From assembly GCA_019914945.1 (NCBI GenBank), contig CM034099.1:7750001-7814000 (forward strand): a stretch of 64,000 nucleotides of DNA, given 5' to 3'. This stretch comes from Typha latifolia. Lineage: Eukaryota > Streptophyta > Magnoliopsida > Poales > Typhaceae. Made by a program: the position numbers and the translations under genes. Positions 52,101 through 61,414 of this stretch are shown here, one piece after another. Position 1 is the first letter of the stretch; every line of letters begins with the position of its first letter. The notes under the pieces were generated by a model. The model did not search any database. It was not told the DNA's origin and worked only from the letters and a program-made list of their open reading frames with translations.

Positions 52101-53344
52101 CAACGATGGCACGACTCGTGTTAACCGCCGGCCGGCACAGCACGGCACGGCACGTGCCGCGGCATTTACCGACCGTGCCGTAAGAAAAGGAGAGAAAAAT
52201 GTACCACATTAGATGTCGCCGTCGCCGCTGGCCTTTGTTGTTGCCTAGGAGTGTAAACGAGCCAAGCCTGAGCGAGCCGGCTCAGGCTCAGGCTCAGGCT
52301 CGGCTCGAAATTAGTTTCGAGCCTCATAATGTTGCTCAGGCTCGGCTCAGCTCAACCCGAGCCGAGCTCGAGTTGAGCCTAACTGAGCCCGAGCCGAGCC
52401 CGAGCAAAGCTCGAGCTCGATTAGAGGCGGTGGTGACGTGGGCGGTGGCGATGTGGGCGGTGGCGACATGGACAGCGGCTTGCCGAAGGAGTCGGAGACG
52501 GATGGAGGAGGCCAACGACGGAGGAGGAAGAGGAGGAGGAGGAGGCCGACGGCGACGGAGGAGGAGGCCGACGGCGACGGAGGAGGAGGCCGACGGAGGC
52601 GGAGGCCAACGGAGGAGGAGGCCGACGGAGAGGAAGGCGTGGCGCCGTGGTGGTGGCTTGCCGTCGTTGCCGATGGAGGCCGACGGGGAGGGAAGAGTGA
52701 AGGTGATCAGGTGGATGAGGGTGAGAGTGAAGATGAGGGTGGGGTGGGGGAATTGAGGATGGGGAAGGTGGTGATGGGAAAGGTGAAGTAATTAACGAGG
52801 GTGGGGTAGGTGAGGGTAGGTGAGGGTGGGGTAGGTGAGGGTGATGAATATTGTGTTACGGGTGAGAATGAGTTAGTGAGGGACACGTGGCAATATTTGT
52901 ATGCCACGTGTCCTTAGTCATATGGAGTCGGGCTATCGAGCCTATCGAGCCGAGCCCGAGCGAGCCGGCTCCGCTCGGCTCGGCTCGATATTAATTTTGA
53001 GCCTATTATGATGGCTCGAGCTCGGCTCGGCTCTGATCGAGCCGAGCCGGACTCGAGCTTCACCCGAGCCAAGCCCGAGCCGAGCCCGAGCTGCTCGTCA
53101 AGCCTGACAGCCCTATTGTTGCCGCTCCTGATCGCCGTCGCCGCTCGCCCGAGCTCACGTCGGGTGCCCTAGCCGAGGGAGGGGAAGAGAGAGAGAGAGA
53201 GAGATAGGGCACCCGACGTGAACTCAAGCGAGCGGCGACGGCGACAGCGAGCTCGACGACGAGATCGATAGCGAAGCTATTAGGAGGGGTGCCATGCGAC
53301 ACCCCTCGTGCCACGTGCTGGTACGCCGCGGGCACGACTCCTTG
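52101..53344. mobile_element. Mutator-like MITE (family copy 3), split by a nested hAT element
   Basis: Flanks ATTTGAAG (52093-52100 and 53345-53352) are a direct repeat. Ends are CAACGATGG at the left and, reverse-complemented, CAAGGAGTCGTGCC at the right. Without the 870 bp nested element and its duplication the MITE is about 366 bp, like the other two copies, and shares 'gtgccgcggca', 'cgtcgggtgccct' and 'cgtgccacgtgctgg' with 9549-9880. Confidence 0.72.
52246..53115. mobile_element. hAT element nested in MITE copy 3
   Basis: Perfect 8 bp target duplication TTGTTGCC at 52238-52245 and 53116-53123. Terminal repeats are TAGGAGTGTAAACGAGC and, reverse-complemented from the right, TAGGGCTGTCAGGC followed by TTGACGAGC. 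Subterminal regions are packed with GAGCC/GGCTC words. The middle is a GC-rich GAGGAGGCCGACGG repeat, so its open frames on both strands are not genes. Non-autonomous. Confidence 0.85.
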
Positions 53345-53352
53345 ATTTGAAG

Positions 53353-54480
53353 AGCTACCTATGTCATGCGTTATGGCTTTCCCTTAACCCTTGCAAAGCA
53401 AATTGTGGTCCAGGCTTTCTCAACCATCCAAATGGTGGTAGCCACTATAGCTTTGGATTTTCTTTGATTCCCACCTAAGTGAGCCCAATCATAAACAATC
53501 CAGTTGTCCAATGTGAATGTCTACTGCTAAATTAAATTATGGGCAATGATCTCCCATACCTCAAGTGCATATCTATAGTTATATAAGAGATGTTTCATAC
53601 TCTTTCCACATAGGCGACATATTGGAGACAGATCAGTTAGGTCAATGTGTAGACTATCGAGGGGAGCTCTTATAGGCATTTTTTGACTTTTCATATGAAT
53701 TTTTTGACCGTAGGGTTTACCCTAAGCCTCTAAAAAGAGCTCCACTATGGCTCATGCAATTCAGCTTTGGGTCGCAGATGGATTTGTCCCTACCTACCTT
53801 TCCTTTTAAGGTAAGGCCACTAGATCCACCTATCTTCCATAGGCCCAACCCTCAGTCCTACTAAGGAGTTTTGAAAGGTACGACCAAAGGCTTCCCTAAT
53901 TGGAGACTCATCCTAAATAAATATAGAGATAAATCCATCAACCATTGTTTCATTACTTAGGATATTAATGTTCACAAATGAAGGCATGTGAGCCAGAGGG
54001 GCAGTTGTAGCTTAGGAGTCGTATAGAATCGTCAACCATATTTTTATTTCTAAATGTTTAGTTCCCTCTTTCATAGTATTGGCCACAGCCTATATCGCAC
54101 TCCAAGCTCAAGAGGAGCCTTTTTAAATTGGCTATTTTGGAACTAGGTATCCATCTTACCGTATTTATCCGCTGGCCCGATAAGGACAAGGTATCTCTTT
54201 CCACCCAACAAGTTTATAGGCTACATAATTAACAAATTCCTTCTGATTAGTAATTACAATTCGGTCTCGAGAAATCTTAGCTCTCTCCCAAATTGGTAAA
54301 AGGGAATTGACCTAAGTCAATATTGAGAGCAGGAATGCCTTTTATAATCTGAAAGGAAAAGGGAAGGCACATACGGAGGCAAGTAATATAGAATTCGTGG
54401 ATGCTATGGAGGTAGAAAGAACCTCTATGGTTAAAAGGGGACAACTTGTATAGCTAAGTTCCTTCCCTCTTCCTTGTCAT
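53353..54480 (-). pseudogene. L1/LINE ORF2 3' part, decayed
   Basis: On the minus strand, reading from 54480 down, there are fragments of the plant L1 region after the reverse transcriptase (a GSSWAWSAIYAVANTMKEGT-like segment near 54120-54060). Near 53625-53550 lies a degenerate zf-RVT motif, CRLCGKSMKHLLYNYRYALE then VW, with Tyr in place of the last Cys. Many stops and shifts. Confidence 0.65.
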
Positions 54481-54489
54481 AGTTTTTTA

Positions 54490-55880
54490 TAATGCTAACC
54501 ATCATCATTTAGAATTGTAGAGGCAGCGGTAAGAAAGAGGTTCATGATCAGTACATGGATTAGATGTTATAAACTAGGTTTTTCTTGTTCTACTTGAAAC
54601 TTATGCTTCAGTGACTAAGGCCTTTGTTTGTGTGTGTAGGCTTGGATATGACTAGGATCACTACTACATTCCTTATATTGGGCTTATGGGGATCGTTATT
54701 ACTTGGAGGGAAATAGTTGGGGAAGTAACTGTGATCTCTGAGTCTCGCCAAGCAATGCATATAACTCAATTAGATGACAAGCCATGGCTATGGTCGGTTG
54801 TGTATGCTAACAACCATGTGAGGAGCAATAGAACCTTTGGACCGAGCTAGGTATGCTTTCTAAATTTTAATTTATCATAACTTGTTTTTTTTTTATCATT
54901 TATGAACCCGAAGGTTAGATATGAGCTGAATAAATAGCCAACATTCCCTAAATACAGATGCACTTAGGCCCCACCGAGCTTTTAGCTGCCTAATCTAGGC
55001 TTCAAGTCATATGTGTCGCCAAATAATTGCTCCGAATTAAACGCGGCCGAGACTTGCTCTAAGTCATTACGTTGCTAAACTGTTCCTCCAAACTAACCAT
55101 ATTGTCGAGTTATCAACCGAATCAAGCTAAGCTACCAAACTATTAACCACCAAACAATTTCTCTATAATATTATTTGGGGTTAGAGTTGAATCAATGACC
55201 TCCTTAATCATGGAAAAGATACCTACCAACTTTACTAGAGTTGGTTGGTAATTTATGATAACTTGTCTCTAGTGATTTCAATACTTTATTGTTTGTGGAT
55301 AACAAATTTAATACAGGTGATGTGATGTTGGATGTTAAAGCTAGAGGTTTATTTCCATAATAGCAAGCTCCACTATTTTTAACCATGCTTCTCCTCTAAT
55401 CACTCTTGACAAGTTGTTTAACAAGGTTATAGAATACAATGAGCGTAGTGATGCTAATGATAATAGCTGGAATGGTAATTTATATGACAACCCTGTCCAT
55501 AGATTTAACTATTCTATTACTGGAGCAAGAAGACCCTTGGCTAAGAGGAATAGAAGTTGTATGGGTAACATTGATAAGCACCTCAATAGGGTCAAAACCA
55601 GATTAAAGATCTTGAATTACTAGATGCTAGTGGCAGCTCTAATTGAGATGATAGGAGGAGGCCGAGAGGTTTGAATAATCTTTAGATTGTTCTTAATCGT
55701 TCATCAGATTAATATCATGTGATGTCAAAGATCTAGAGTTAAATTAGTTAAGAATGGGGATCTTAATGCTAGGTTTTTCCACACTTCTGCTATCGTTGTG
55801 TATGATGATAATAACATTTGGTTGGAGGATAAAGGATTTGATTAAAGATACCTTCCCTATCTTTTACCAGACTCTTTGTG
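54490..55880 (+). pseudogene. L1/LINE ORF2 5' part (endonuclease and linker), decayed
   Basis: On the plus strand: an NCRGSG start (54512 on), LLETYAS, then QLDDKPWLWSVVYANN near 54755-54815, all typical of the L1 apurinic endonuclease. Further on, LAKRNRSCMGNIDKHL (55540-55590) and SRVKLVKNGDLNARFFHTSA (55729-55790) are the linker before the RT. The RT domain itself is missing. The orientation is opposite to the adjoining 3' part. Confidence 0.7.
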
Positions 55881-56194
55881 CTGCTGAAGTGATCGGAGTT
55901 ACCCACTTGATTGGGCGGCTATACTAGTCAGTAAGTCAGTATAGGCCCTGAGCTTGCTCATCTGAGCACTAATTGGTCTTGCTTGTTTTGAGTTTAGAAA
56001 CTCCCGAACTAGTTCAGGGACTCCTAAATTAATTTCATAATTAAATTTTTTTTTTATAAATTTACGTTTTAAAAAATAAGACTAACTAATTAAGTTTGGA
56101 ACTTAACGACAAACTATAAAGTGAAAGTGACGGCCGTTAACGTTAAGTGTTCTGTGCCACTCCCATTTCTCTCCTGGTATCCACCCACATGATC
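55881..56194. other. intergenic DNA upstream of the desaturase promoter
   Basis: No gene seen. Sequence changes from LINE remnant to GC-richer promoter-proximal DNA. Confidence 0.4.
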
Positions 56195-56200
56195 CACGTG
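56195..56200 (+). promoter_or_regulatory. G-box CACGTG, distal
   Basis: Palindromic CACGTG core about 360 bases upstream of the desaturase TATA box. Bound by bZIP/bHLH factors in plants; function here is inferred. Confidence 0.4.
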
Positions 56201-56470
56201 AATCTCCAATTCAACACCCAAACCATATAAAACTTCTAATTTTACCGGTTGCCGTCGTCATCACCGTCCACTGACCAGGCCGACGTCGTTGTCCCCTTCC
56301 TCAAGTCCTCATCACGCCATTAAGGCCAAAACGGTAACTCCTACTTATACAAGGATCAAGAACGTCGGCCCAGACGGGAACCGACCTCGAAATTCTACCG
56401 TTTGCGGGTCCCACACGTACGAGAGTCCGCCGGCGGTCAAAGTTTCATACGGCGACGGCGTCCAACTCCG

Positions 56471-56478
56471 CACGTGGC
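56471..56478 (+). promoter_or_regulatory. G-box/ABRE CACGTGGC, proximal
   Basis: CACGTGGC lies 80 bases upstream of the TATA box, a usual position for a functional G-box or ABA-response element. It would fit light or stress control of a plastid desaturase. Confidence 0.5.
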
Positions 56479-56556
56479 GTCTCACACGACCGTGTTATTG
56501 CCTTCGTTTTCCTCTCCTACCTTCCTATCATTGAGGAGGCCATCGAGTGACAGAGT

Positions 56557-56564
56557 TTATAAAT
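56557..56564 (+). promoter_or_regulatory. TATA box of the desaturase gene
   Basis: TTATAAAT about 200 bases before the ATG at 56760, predicting transcription start near 56590 and a leader of about 170 nt that includes the (GACA)n tract. Confidence 0.55.
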
Positions 56565-56610
56565 CCCACCTATTCTCGCTGCAACTTAGTACAAAAATTA
56601 GAGAGATTTA

Positions 56611-56619
<9 letters not shown>

Positions 56620-56651
<32 letters not shown>

Positions 56652-56662
56652 GGCAGACAGAG
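56620..56662. repeat. (GACA)n microsatellite in the desaturase 5' leader
   Basis: About 10 GACA units with one GGCA interruption, flanked by GA repeats, between the TATA box and the start codon. Confidence 0.9.
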
Positions 56663-56759
56663 AGCTGAACCCTGGATAAACCTCTGAAGCTTTGAAGGAG
56701 TAGAAGAGGAGAGGGTAAAGTAGCCACCTTTTAGGAATAAAGGAGCCGCCTTTGCTGCA

Positions 56760-59032
56760 ATGGCGAGTCGGGTTCTATCCGGAAGGTGTGGTTTGAACCC
56801 CCTCCCGGCCAAATCTCGAGTACCCACTTCGCCTTTCATACAATCCATTAGCCTTAAGGCTCCAGGGAAGAGGATTCTCCAATGCCCACCCATCGAATCC
56901 GTCGAATCCGGAGCAATTCAGAGGAATTGGGCTCTTCGAGTGAGCGCACCGTTGAAGGTGGTGTCGTCTGAAGAAGACAAGAGCAGTTGGGTCAAGGGCA
57001 ACGAGAATAATACGGAGAAAAAGGAGGAGTTTGATCCTGGGATGCCGCCGCCATTTGGGCTCGCAGAGATCCGAGCTGCGATTCCGAAGCACTGCTGGGT
57101 GAAGAATCCATGGAAGTCTATGAGTTTTGTCGTAAGAGATGTGGCTGTAGTCGTTGGGTTGGCGGCGGCGGCCGCCTATATCAATAGTTGGATTGTGTGG
57201 CCGCTCTATTGGATTGCGCAGGGGACCATGTTCTGGGCTCTATTTGTTCTTGGCCATGATTGGTATGCCTAGATGTGGTAGATTCAATCTTTCCATTGTT
57301 AGATTTAGTTCGTAGTAGATTGAATTCGATAATTCCATTTTGCAGTGGGCATGGTAGCTTTTCAAATAATCCAAAGTTGAATAGTGTTCTCGGGCATTTG
57401 CTCCACTCCTCTATTCTTGTTCCTTACCATGGATGGTATGATCTCTGTTCCCTAATCTGTGTGTTATAAAGGCAAAGATGGTCTCTTTGTAGGCCTAATA
57501 TATAATAGAGTTTTCTTCTTCTTCTTCTTCTTCTCTTCAGGAGGATAAGTCACAGGACTCATCACCAGAACCATGGACATGTGGAGAACGACGAGTCGTG
57601 GCACCCGGTTTGTAAATTGCTTATACTTGCCATGGATAAAATATTTATGCTATCTCTGAACGGCGTAAGTGATGATTTTTCTTTTTCCCCTTCATCTTGG
57701 TTCTAATGGCAGCTGCCTGAGAAGCTATATAGGAGCTTAGATACAGTGACCCAAAAGCTACGGTTTACCTTGCCTTTCCCAATGCTTGCTTACCCCTTAT
57801 ACCTGGTAAGCTTCCTCATCTATACGACGAGTTATCAAAATTATGATGGTAGGAAATCTAATTTAGCTTACCTTTTATTCCATGTTGCTCAACAGTGGGT
57901 GAGGACTCCAGGGAAGGAAGGTTCGCACTTCCACCCGAGCAGTGATCTGTTCCTTCCAAGTGAGAAGAAGGATGTAATAACATCGACGGCATGCTGGACT
58001 GCCATGGTGGCGGTGCTCGCTGGGTTAACTTGGATGATGGGCCCTCTTCAGATGCTTAAGCTTTATGCAGTTCCATACTGGGTTTGTTCATGCTATTAAT
58101 TTTCTCACTAATAGCACAATTCAGAGTGATGCAGGTTATGAGTTATAACTAAAGAATTTATTGTTGATTGGAATGCAGATCTTTGTTATGTGGTTGGATT
58201 TTGTGACATACTTGCATCATCATGGGCATGAAGGCAAACTTCCATGGTATCGTGGAAAGGTATTAGTTTATCGTTTTGATACTTTAAAATGTGAATTCAT
58301 GTGTCTCTAGACTATTATCACATACTTACATGAAACAATACCTGTTGTATTTTTATGTGAGGGAAGTAACTGTTTTTGCTACTCAAAAGAGGCTGTATTG
58401 TATTCATCAAGAAATAATGCAGTTGGTAACATAAAGGAATTGTTTTGCTATTGTTGGTATTACGAAATAGAACATTAAGCATGTATATTTATATAGCTCG
58501 ACTTGCAGATTAATTAGTAGTCTTCAGTTATTGCTGTTATTAGTATTTGCACTTGCTTGAGAATGGATTTTTGATGATAGTACTCTTTGGTTTCCTTCTA
58601 GGAATGGAGTTATCTGCGAGGAGGGTTGACGACACTTGATCGGGACTATGGTTGGATCAATAACATCCACCATGACATTGGGACTCATGTGATACATCAC
58701 CTCTTCCCACAGATACCACACTACCATCTAGTTGAAGCAGTGAGTAGATTTAATTGCAATTTCTCCCTCATTGTTTCTAAATAGCAATTGATGTTAATTA
58801 TGCTGACAAGAATTTTGTGTGCTTTGTATCAATGTATCAGACTGAAGCAGCAAAACCAGTGCTCGGAAAGTACTACAGGGAACCAGAGAAGTCTGCACCA
58901 TTCCCATTTCACCTATTCGGAGTACTAGCAAGGAGCTTGAAGCATGATCACTATGTAAGTGACACCGGAGATGTCGTCTACTACCAGACTGACCGTGAAG
59001 TGAATAGTGATTCACAGAGTAAATCAAATTGA
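56760..59032 (+). CDS. plastid omega-3 fatty acid desaturase (FAD7/FAD8 type, 449 aa)
   Basis: Inserts the omega-3 double bond into 18:2 and 16:2 acyl chains of chloroplast lipids, using ferredoxin. Exons: 56760-57262, 57346-57435, 57541-57607, 57713-57805, 57896-58081, 58179-58259, 58602-58739, 58841-59032. Eight exons in frame, as in plant FAD3/7/8 genes. The first 65 or so residues are Ser/Arg/Pro-rich and acidic-poor, a plastid transit peptide, which separates it from the ER enzyme FAD3. The three di-iron histidine boxes are present: HDCGH (166-170, spliced from exons 1 and 2), HRTHH (202-206) and HVIHH (369-373). Conserved segments include [19 protein letters not shown] and [19 protein letters not shown]. 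Hydrophobic spans match the membrane helices. There is no KDEL-like tail. FAD7 and FAD8 cannot be told apart here. Confidence 0.95.
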
Positions 59033-59260
59033 TTCAATAGCATGATAGGACTTCTGATACATAATTTATCCAACCTGCAATTCAACAAAGCTGGATATTT
59101 ATTTTTCTGGCTTTCACTCCCTGCTTCTCATTAAATCCTCCTCATTTTTTGCATGAATCTGTTGTACTATGGTACACGAGATTGTAATTTGTTGTGCTTG
59201 CAAAAGAGATCATCTACAGCATAGCAGACTTGTAATTCTTTTTCATTGGAATAAGAAACT

Positions 59261-59266
59261 AATAAA
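59261..59266 (+). terminator. poly(A) signal of the desaturase gene
   Basis: AATAAA 230 bases after the stop codon, in a T-rich 3' flank with TTGT-rich upstream elements. Confidence 0.5.
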
Positions 59267-60550
59267 GAATACAGAACAGCTTGAGTGAAATTATGTAGAT
59301 TGTCAACTAGAGTAGATTTTTAAGGTCATTTGAGCTTGTACATTCATTTCCTCTAGTAAAATAGAGAGAAATTGCTTGCTTATGATCCAATCATACCTCT
59401 TTCCTCTTGCTGAATTAAAGACTGTATAAAGACTGTAGGATAAACAGGAGCCATCACTTATCCATCTCTCTTGTGGCTTGAAATACTTTGGATGCATGTG
59501 GAGTTGCATCAATGGTGTCATTGTTTGACAGAGAAACTGCGCGCAATTTTCTTCAATAGAGAAAACTGCATTAAAATTGCTTGCGTGTTTACTTAAGATT
59601 GTGAATGCTAAATCTTCAAACTTACCACCTAATTGTCAACGAGATTTTGAGACCTTAACATTTCTTCCCTTGAATGCATGGTCAATTTATGGGTTTTCTT
59701 GGCAATGCACTTGTCATTTTGAAAATTTCAGACTGCTGTTATCTCACACACTTATAATCATTCTAAAACATTTTGTTTTTTTTTTACTATGGAAACTTCT
59801 ACTGTTTCTTGGTCAAAAGAAATAATCAGCTATTGAAGTAAAGGTGTATAATTGATAAAATTATGGTGTAAACTTGATCCTTGACTATAAATACATGCTA
59901 CTTAGAAGGCATGGATTGATGAAATTGAACAAAAGCAAGAGTGTGAGCAACCAGATTATGGCAGAAGGCATAGACTGGTAAAATATGATTCTTGAGACTT
60001 CAAGAAAGCATGAGTTGATAGAGATGCAAAATATACTACAAAAGATCCAAAATATTTTCCTAATAAAAAATTCCTGCATGGGCAATGCTTTAGGTTTCCC
60101 ATCACCTCAACTACCAAGAATAAAACTTTTTAAAACAAAGAGGAAAACTTTTACAACGGCTCATATATAACTACTAATTTTCTTGAGAGTTATAGTTTAA
60201 AAACCCTACCAAATAAATCACTATTCTAGTATTAGAATAAACTTTGAGAGTATCCATAGTTCCATCATACCAAACCTTTAGTTGCAATCTAATATGTGAA
60301 ATTGGAAGACCACCAACCAAATGGACCACTTTGGAACCCCACAAACCTACACCTTTTTCAGACCACCAAACAGTCTTTGGCCATTGTTCAAATAAAGAAC
60401 CCGCCACAACACTCTTCTTTTCTCTCTTTTTATCACACTTAACAGCATCTTCTACTGTTGCTTCTGCTATTGTCCCCCTGCTTCCTTCTTTCCCTCCTCT
60501 CCCAATTCAAATTTCTTCTACTTCTCACTTCACTCAAGAAGGCTATCACC
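59267..60550. other. intergenic DNA, then leader of the VARLMGL gene
   Basis: No gene recognised. The last 140 bases before 60551 are strongly C/T-rich, typical of a plant 5' leader. An upstream in-frame ATG at 60458 would add 31 hydrophobic residues but lacks family support. Confidence 0.4.
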
Positions 60551-61414
60551 ATGAAATTCTCTTCCTCCTCCTCATCCTTGTACTGCGGCGGCCCGAAGGA
60601 GACCGCATTCGGATGCCTCTCGGGCCTTCTCCATCGCTTTCTCTCCGGTGGTAGTCTCTGCAACCAGAATTACAACAATAGAGGTAAAGTTAATCACAAT
60701 GACGAGCAAACGCAGACGCAGAGTAGTAGTATCGTGGCCCGGCTTATGGGTCTAGAATCGATGCCAGTTGCGAGAAGCGGCCGTTCGCCGACATACTTGA
60801 TCAGGCAGGAGAATGAGGAATTCTTGATTCTAAGCTTCAGTCCTGATGACAATTGTGAGAGCTTTGCATTGGAAGGGATGAAAGGAGGGAAGAAGGCCAA
60901 CAAGAGAAAGCAAGATATGGAAAACAGATCTCAGAATTCTTGGAGTCCTACTTCTGTTTTCGATCACCCCAATGTCGATTTCGACTTGTTCGTCGAACCT
61001 GAATCTCCTGTCTCAGGTACTGCTGCTATATCTAATCAAATTCTAGTTCCTAAGTGCAGCAATATGGTGCGAGTGTTGAATTCTCTAGATGGTGAAGAGC
61101 AGCAGAGCTCAAGAAGAAAATTATCATCACATTTGGAGAATGGTTACTGCTCACCTTCAAGCAAATTGGAAGAATCACCTTGTGGAAGTGAAGGAATGCA
61201 GCCAGTTGATGGTAGAAGGAAAGTGACCAGCATTTGTGAGCACGTCTGTAGAGTGGCAGAGGAGGAATTGAAGAGGTCAAGATGGGTTACATTAGAGAGG
61301 TGGACATCAGAAGAAGAGGCTGAGGAGATTGCAGTTGCAATAGGGATGGAGATTTTTGATTTACTACTCTGTGAGGAAGCATCTGAGCTTTCAAATCATA
61401 TTGCTAAATTATAA
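60551..61414 (+). CDS. VARLMGL-motif protein, TRM/LONGIFOLIA-like (287 aa)
   Basis: A single exon. The start at 60551 was chosen for its ATCACCATGAAA context and because family proteins begin close to this point. The key mark is VARLMGLESMP at residues 62-72, the short conserved motif shared by plant TON1-recruiting-motif (TRM) and LONGIFOLIA proteins, which are linked to microtubule arrays and cell elongation. A short SPTSVFD motif (132-138), of the kind that in longer relatives precedes the C-terminal domain, lies in mid-protein. The C-terminus is acidic with EEEAEEIAVAIGMEIFDLLL, similar to the end of DUF4378-type domains. At 287 aa it is at the small end of the group. The precise subfamily is not resolved. 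Confidence 0.7.
   Translation: MKFSSSSSSLYCGGPKETAFGCLSGLLHRFLSGGSLCNQNYNNRGKVNHNDEQTQTQSSSIVARLMGLESMPVARSGRSPTYLIRQENEEFLILSFSPDDNCESFALEGMKGGKKANKRKQDMENRSQNSWSPTSVFDHPNVDFDLFVEPESPVSGTAAISNQILVPKCSNMVRVLNSLDGEEQQSSRRKLSSHLENGYCSPSSKLEESPCGSEGMQPVDGRRKVTSICEHVCRVAEEELKRSRWVTLERWTSEEEAEEIAVAIGMEIFDLLLCEEASELSNHIAKL

Noticed and set aside
52199..52791. Long open frames rich in Arg, Glu and Gly
   Set aside because: Produced by GAGGAGGCCGACGG-type repeats inside the nested hAT element; several frames are open at once.
56289..56534. 81-codon open frame upstream of the desaturase
   Set aside because: It lies in GC-rich promoter DNA with the proximal G-box inside it; no homology that I can see.
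60458..60550. 31-residue hydrophobic N-terminal extension of the VARLMGL protein
   Set aside because: Comes from a C/T-rich leader, giving Leu/Ser codons. The ATG at 60551 has better context and fits the family start.
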